Source: Dethiobacter sp. (lineage in GTDB: Bacteria; Bacillota; Dethiobacteria; DTU022; UBA8154). Taken from it: DNA of 35,403 nucleotides. The stretch spans positions 1 through 35,403 of the forward strand of contig QZJM01000002.1 in the NCBI GenBank assembly GCA_003605065.1, read 5' to 3'. Positions 32,124 through 35,403 of the stretch are shown in pieces (position 1 is the first letter of the stretch; each line of letters begins with the position of its first letter). The translations under genes were made by a program, and so were the position numbers. Under the pieces are notes generated by a model. That model had not been told where the DNA came from. It searched no databases and was given only the letters and a program-made list of their open reading frames with translations.

Positions 32124-32909
32124 TTGAAGCTTTTTAAGACCAGGGCGCTGGTTTTACGCTCCCGGCCCCTGGGTGAAAGGGACAGGCTCCTGAGCCTTTT
32201 TACCTGGGAGAAAGGCAAGTTGGGCGCCGTAGCCCCCGGTGCCCGCAGGATAAAAAGCAAACTGGCGGCGGGAGTAGATTATTTTACCTGCGCTTCTTTT
32301 TTATTACATAGAGGAAAATCTCTCTGCACGGTGACACAGCTGGAGGTGGAGTTCGCGTTCCGCAAGATCAGGGAAAATATAAAAGATTATACTTACGGCA
32401 TGTATTTCTGCGAATTGGTGGAAAAATTGGTAGAGGAGGGAGAACCGCACCCGGCTATCTTTAACCTTCTTTTGGAGTGCTGGCGCTGCCTGGATGACAG
32501 CAGTGCCGACAGGGAAATTTTAGCCCGTTATTTTGAGTTAAAATTACTTTCCCTGCTCGGTTATCACCCCCATTTTAAAGACTGCCTTTATTGCGGCGAC
32601 ACCAAAGGGCCTTTTTTTTGGAGCATCAACTCCGGAGGGGTGTTCTGTGAAAGGTGCCGTCCCCGTGAAGGGGCAGTATTTTTTATTTCCAGCGGCACCC
32701 ACGCCATGGCTGACAGGCTTTTAAATTTATTTCCTGCTGCAAAAATTCTCAATTTACGGGCCACGGAAGAGCAAAAAAATGAGCTGCAGGGTTTTACCCG
32801 TCAGTTTTTACTGCAATGGACAGGCACAGGTCCTTTTAAAGGTCTTTCCTTTCTGGAAAAACTTAACGCTCAGGAAAAGGATAAAAAAACAAACAATGCA
32901 CCACAATAA
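32124..32909 (+). CDS. recO: DNA repair protein RecO
   Basis: 261 residues. An N-terminal OB fold (ALVLRSRPLGERDRLLSLFT, GARRIKSKLA) leads into the helical domain and a four-cysteine zinc module (CLYCG with CERC). Loads RecA on gaps with RecR and anneals strands. ATG 32103 is in frame, but GGAGGGG at 32108-32114 lies after it and suits TTG 32124, which also gives the family N-terminus. Second gene of the era operon. Confidence 0.93.
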   Translation: MKLFKTRALVLRSRPLGERDRLLSLFTWEKGKLGAVAPGARRIKSKLAAGVDYFTCASFLLHRGKSLCTVTQLEVEFAFRKIRENIKDYTYGMYFCELVEKLVEEGEPHPAIFNLLLECWRCLDDSSADREILARYFELKLLSLLGYHPHFKDCLYCGDTKGPFFWSINSGGVFCERCRPREGAVFFISSGTHAMADRLLNLFPAAKILNLRATEEQKNELQGFTRQFLLQWTGTGPFKGLSFLEKLNAQEKDKKTNNAPQ

Positions 32910-32912
32910 AAA

Positions 32913-32935
32913 TAGTCTAGTAGTCTGTAGTCTAG
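32913..32935. repeat. Short direct repeat TAGTCTAG/TAGTCTG/TAGTCTAG
   Basis: Three near-identical 7-8-base units in tandem fill half of the 44-base recO to DUF4342 gap. Slippage may have produced them. No known regulatory meaning. Confidence 0.5.
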
Positions 32936-32953
32936 TGAAAGGATCTGTTAACG

Positions 32954-33307
32954 ATGCAAATAACCCTTGAACAGGTAGAGATTTTAAAGGAAAAAGCAGG
33001 TTTAAGCTATAAAGAGGCTCTGGAGCTCCTGGAAAAAACGGGCGGCGATCTCCTAAAAGCCCTGGCTTCTTTAGATGAGGATGGTAAAGACAGCTTTGTC
33101 AGCGATGACAATAAAGAAAAGATCTGGCGGAAGGTCATGAAAAAAGGCAAAGAAATGAAGATAAAAGTCAACCGTCCCGGCGGCACGATCTTTCGTGTTC
33201 CCCTGGTTCTTGGTGTAATCGGCGCAGTAGCCTTTCCCCGCGTGGCCTCCTGGAGTATGCTGGCTTTATTGCTGACGCGCTGTTCTCTGGAGATAGATTT
33301 TCATTAA
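32954..33307 (+). CDS. DUF4342 protein with UBA-like N-terminus
   Basis: 117 residues. The first 40 residues (VEILKEKAGLSYKEALELLE, then GGDLLKALASLDE) are a UBA/EF-Ts-like helical hairpin. A linker precedes the DUF4342 segment IKVNRPGGTIFRVPLVLGVI, which has one hydrophobic stretch. Function unknown. ATG behind AAAGGATC. Third gene after era and recO, before the glyQS leader. Confidence 0.88.
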   Translation: MQITLEQVEILKEKAGLSYKEALELLEKTGGDLLKALASLDEDGKDSFVSDDNKEKIWRKVMKKGKEMKIKVNRPGGTIFRVPLVLGVIGAVAFPRVASWSMLALLLTRCSLEIDFH

Positions 33308-33349
33308 AGCCGATTTTTTCCTAAGCTGTGCGCTGATTATTTCTTTTTC

Positions 33350-33378
33350 TTGACACCCGTTAAATTTTTTGCTAAATT
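33350..33378 (+). promoter_or_regulatory. Promoter of the glyQS T-box transcript
   Basis: TTGACA (33350-33355), 17 bases, TAAATT (33373-33378; four of six). The T-box leader begins a few bases downstream. Confidence 0.7.
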
Positions 33379-33384
33379 TAAGTG

Positions 33385-33592
33385 CAGAAAATTTATCTGG
33401 TGCGATGCTGGAAAAAAAGTAACCGGGCAATGTAACCGTTATAGAGAGCCGGGAAATGGTGGAAACCCGGCCGGGACAGCCCCGGTGAAAGGCCTTCCAA
33501 AGCCATGCTCCAAACAAAAGAGCCCTTCAAGGGGAAATAGGGTGGAACCGCGGGAGTTAATTCCCGTCCCTAGAGCGTCTAGGGCTTTTTTA
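33385..33592 (+). promoter_or_regulatory. Glycine T-box leader with terminator
   Basis: The invariant T-box AGGGTGGAACCGCG lies at 33539-33552, with the TGGA that pairs to the tRNA acceptor end at 33542-33545. AGTA at 33418-33421 and GTGAAAGGC at 33485-33493 are the two sides of Stem I; the specifier triplet is GGC (33491-33493), a glycine codon, agreeing with the downstream genes. The terminator is CCCTAGA-GCG-TCTAGGG (33568-33584) plus a T run. Uncharged tRNA-Gly should favour the antiterminator and switch on glyQS. Confidence 0.95.
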
Positions 33593-33633
33593 TTTTGGAA
33601 TGCTTATAATAACCTTTTAAAGGAGGGGTAAGC

Positions 33634-34536
33634 GTGTTGACTTTTCAGGAACTGATGATCAGGCTGCAGGATTTTTGGGCCAGAAAAGGGTGCGTAATCT
33701 GGCAGCCCTATGATGTGGAGAAGGGTGCCGGGACCATGAATCCGGCCACGTTTCTACGTTCGTTGGGGCCGGAACCCTGGAAAGTGGCCTATGTTGAACC
33801 TTCGCGCCGGCCAGGGGATGGGCGCTACGGGGAAAACCCCAACCGCCTTTATCAACATCACCAGTACCAGGTTATTCTCAAACCGGCGCCGCCGGATATA
33901 CAGGATCTTTACCTGGAAAGCCTTTCCTACCTGGGCATGAATCCACAAGAACACGATATTCGCTTTGTTGAAGATGATTGGGAGTCTCCCACCCTGGGCG
34001 CCTGGGGGCTGGGCTGGGAAGTCTGGCTGGATGGTATGGAAATCACCCAGTTTACATACTTTCAGCAGGTGGGGGGATTCGATCTGGAAGCTGTCCCCGT
34101 AGAGCTTACTTATGGCCTGGAGCGCATTGCCATGTTCATACAAAAATGCGATAATGTTTTTGATTTGCAGTGGACGCCGGAGATAACTTACGGAGATGTT
34201 TTTCAGAAAGCGGAGCAGGAACATTCCCGCTACAGTTTTGAAGAAGCGGACACGGCCTTAATCCTGGAGTTGTTTTCGCTGTATGAAAAAGAAAGCAAAC
34301 GGGTTTTAGAAAAGGGCCTGGTTTTACCGGCTTATGACTATGTTTTAAAATGCTCCCATGCTTTTAACATCCTTGATGCCCGCGGTGCCATCAGTGTCAC
34401 GGAACGTACCGGGTATATCGCCCGTATCAGGGAACTGGCGCGGCAGTGCGGCAGGCGTTACCTGGAGCAGAGGGAGGAAGCCCAATTTCCTTTAATGAAA
34501 GCCGCAGGTAAAAATTTATTTATAGGTGGTGAGTAA
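33634..34536 (+). CDS. glyQ: Glycyl-tRNA synthetase alpha subunit
   Basis: 300 residues. The catalytic class II subunit: [40 protein letters not shown] and [20 protein letters not shown] are near-invariant. Forms an alpha2-beta2 enzyme with GlyS. GTG 33634 lies five bases and TTG 33637 eight bases after GGAGGGG, so the start could be one codon later. Controlled by the glycine T-box directly upstream. Confidence 0.97.
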   Translation: MLTFQELMIRLQDFWARKGCVIWQPYDVEKGAGTMNPATFLRSLGPEPWKVAYVEPSRRPGDGRYGENPNRLYQHHQYQVILKPAPPDIQDLYLESLSYLGMNPQEHDIRFVEDDWESPTLGAWGLGWEVWLDGMEITQFTYFQQVGGFDLEAVPVELTYGLERIAMFIQKCDNVFDLQWTPEITYGDVFQKAEQEHSRYSFEEADTALILELFSLYEKESKRVLEKGLVLPAYDYVLKCSHAFNILDARGAISVTERTGYIARIRELARQCGRRYLEQREEAQFPLMKAAGKNLFIGGE

Positions 34537-35403
34537 ATGGCTGCACGAGATTTACTGCTGGAAATTGGCAGCGAGGAGATCCCGGCTCGTTTTATGCCCG
34601 GGGGGTTAAGGCAGCTCAGGGAAAAAACGGGGGAGCTTTTAAAAGAGTATCACCTTACTTTTGAGGATGTTCTTACTTTTGGCACCCCTCGCCGCCTGGT
34701 TGTCCTGGTAAAAAACCTGGCCGGGGAACAAACGGCCAGAGAAGAAAAGATAAAGGGCCCCTCCCGGGAGGTGGCCTTTGACAGCGAAGGGAGACCTACG
34801 AAAGCTGCCCTGGGCTTTGCCGCAAAGCTCGGGCTTAAGGTGGAGGAGCTGGATCTGGAGAGGGTGGGCCAAAAGGAATACCTCTCGGCGGTGCAAAAAA
34901 TATCCGGGGAAAAAACGGCGGAAATTTTGATGAATTTACTGCCCCTCCTGATCAAGACCCTTACTTTTCCCAAAAACATGTTCTGGGAGGAGAGCAGGAC
35001 AAGGTTTCCGCGCCCCGTACGCTGGCTGCTCTGTTTATACGGTAACGAGGTCATTCCTTTTACATATGCCGGTTTGACTGCCGGCAGCGAAACCAGGGGG
35101 CACCGTTTTCTGGCTCCCGGCCCCATTACCGTCCGTGACCCCGCTCATTACTTCCGCAGCCTGAAAGAGTCAGGTGTCGTTGTGGACCAGGAGCAGCGGT
35201 CGCAGATGATCAAAGAGAAAGTCCTGGCAGCGGCTGCCGGCCAACAATTACAGGCATGTATTGATCCCGCTTTGCTGGAGGAGGTCGTTTTCCTCGTAGA
35301 ATCACCGGAGGCCATACTCTGTTCCTTTCCCGAGAGCTACCTGCAGTTGCCCCGGGAAGTGCTGGTCACCACCATGCAGAGCCACCAGCGTTATTTCCCC
35401 GTG
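34537..35403 (+). CDS. glyS: Glycyl-tRNA synthetase beta subunit, 5' part
   Basis: 289 codons are open to the window edge. The opening DLLLEIGSEEIPARFMPGGL, then FGTPRRLVVLVKNL, FPKNMFWEESRTRFPRPVRW and TTMQSHQRYFPV are typical of GlyS (about 690 residues when complete). The beta subunit binds tRNA and holds an HD-like domain. The start codon overlaps no coding of glyQ: the glyQ stop TAA (34534-34536) directly precedes ATG 34537, with GGTGG upstream inside glyQ. Confidence 0.96.
   Translation, partial: MAARDLLLEIGSEEIPARFMPGGLRQLREKTGELLKEYHLTFEDVLTFGTPRRLVVLVKNLAGEQTAREEKIKGPSREVAFDSEGRPTKAALGFAAKLGLKVEELDLERVGQKEYLSAVQKISGEKTAEILMNLLPLLIKTLTFPKNMFWEESRTRFPRPVRWLLCLYGNEVIPFTYAGLTAGSETRGHRFLAPGPITVRDPAHYFRSLKESGVVVDQEQRSQMIKEKVLAAAAGQQLQACIDPALLEEVVFLVESPEAILCSFPESYLQLPREVLVTTMQSHQRYFPV

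Noticed and set aside
33605-33610. TATAAT between the T-box terminator and glyQ
   Set aside because: No acceptable -35 at 16-18 bases; expression there is explained by T-box antitermination.
1-35403. CRISPR arrays, tRNA or rRNA genes, in-frame TGA selenocysteine codons
   Set aside because: No regularly spaced repeats, cloverleaf or rRNA-like stretches were seen, and every recognised gene ends at a stop that fits its family length.

Overview
The window is a chromosomal segment of an endospore-forming, low-to-moderate GC Firmicute. It most resembles a Clostridia lineage of the Peptococcaceae/Desulfotomaculum/Thermincola type; that placement is inferred from gene order and codon style and is not proven. 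Supporting signs are spoIIP, yqfC and yqfD, three sigma-E-like promoter candidates, a CIRCE operator, a T-box leader, frequent TTG/GTG starts behind strong GGAGG sites, and a tRNA 2-selenouridine synthase (selenium use).

Layout. (1) 1-2045: an AT-richer accessory block. It holds the tail of a helix-turn-helix protein (probably a REP-associated transposase), then padR-fetA-fetB behind a consensus promoter with a GATA-type operator, and ends in REP-like hairpins. (2) 2081-5605: mnmG, a YtqA/MnmL-type radical SAM gene and acpS, with one copy of a dispersed repeat. (3) 5682-9389: an iscR-like regulator, cysteine desulfurase, IscU scaffold, spoIIP and a small membrane protein. (4) 9481-14472: the CIRCE-controlled operon hrcA-grpE-dnaK-dnaJ with terminator. 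(5) 14471-17359: a leftward ComK-like gene with a perfect sigma-A promoter and an embedded LexA-like box, then rsmE and mtaB; prmA, often found before rsmE, is absent. (6) 17360-18411: a 438-base repeat-rich gap, an unrecognised membrane-anchored protein behind a near-consensus sigma-E promoter, and a truncated YlbF-family remnant. (7) 18441-20902: mnmH leftward, then hinT, rpsU and yqeY rightward. (8) 20951-23883: nfeD, floA and an unknown membrane protein, ending in a strong terminator. (9) 23885-33307: the conserved yqfC-yqfD-phoH-pgpH-ybeY-dgkA run, a long DUF881 protein, cdd, a small leftward membrane protein, era, recO and a DUF4342 protein. (10) 33350-35403: a glycyl T-box leader, glyQ and the 5' part of glyS.

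Most of the window is conserved housekeeping: tRNA and rRNA modification, Fe-S assembly, protein folding, ribosome maturation, c-di-AMP turnover and glycyl-tRNA charging, with sporulation genes interspersed. mnmG, the ytqA-like gene and mnmH all concern the wobble uridine of tRNA, and three radical-SAM or Fe-S steps lie near the Fe-S assembly cluster. The observations most worth following up are the ComK-like gene with its LexA-like box, the sigma-E-type unknown protein abutting a broken ylbF-family gene, the paired inverted dispersed repeats, and the REP-bounded fetAB block whose last codons come from a repeat.
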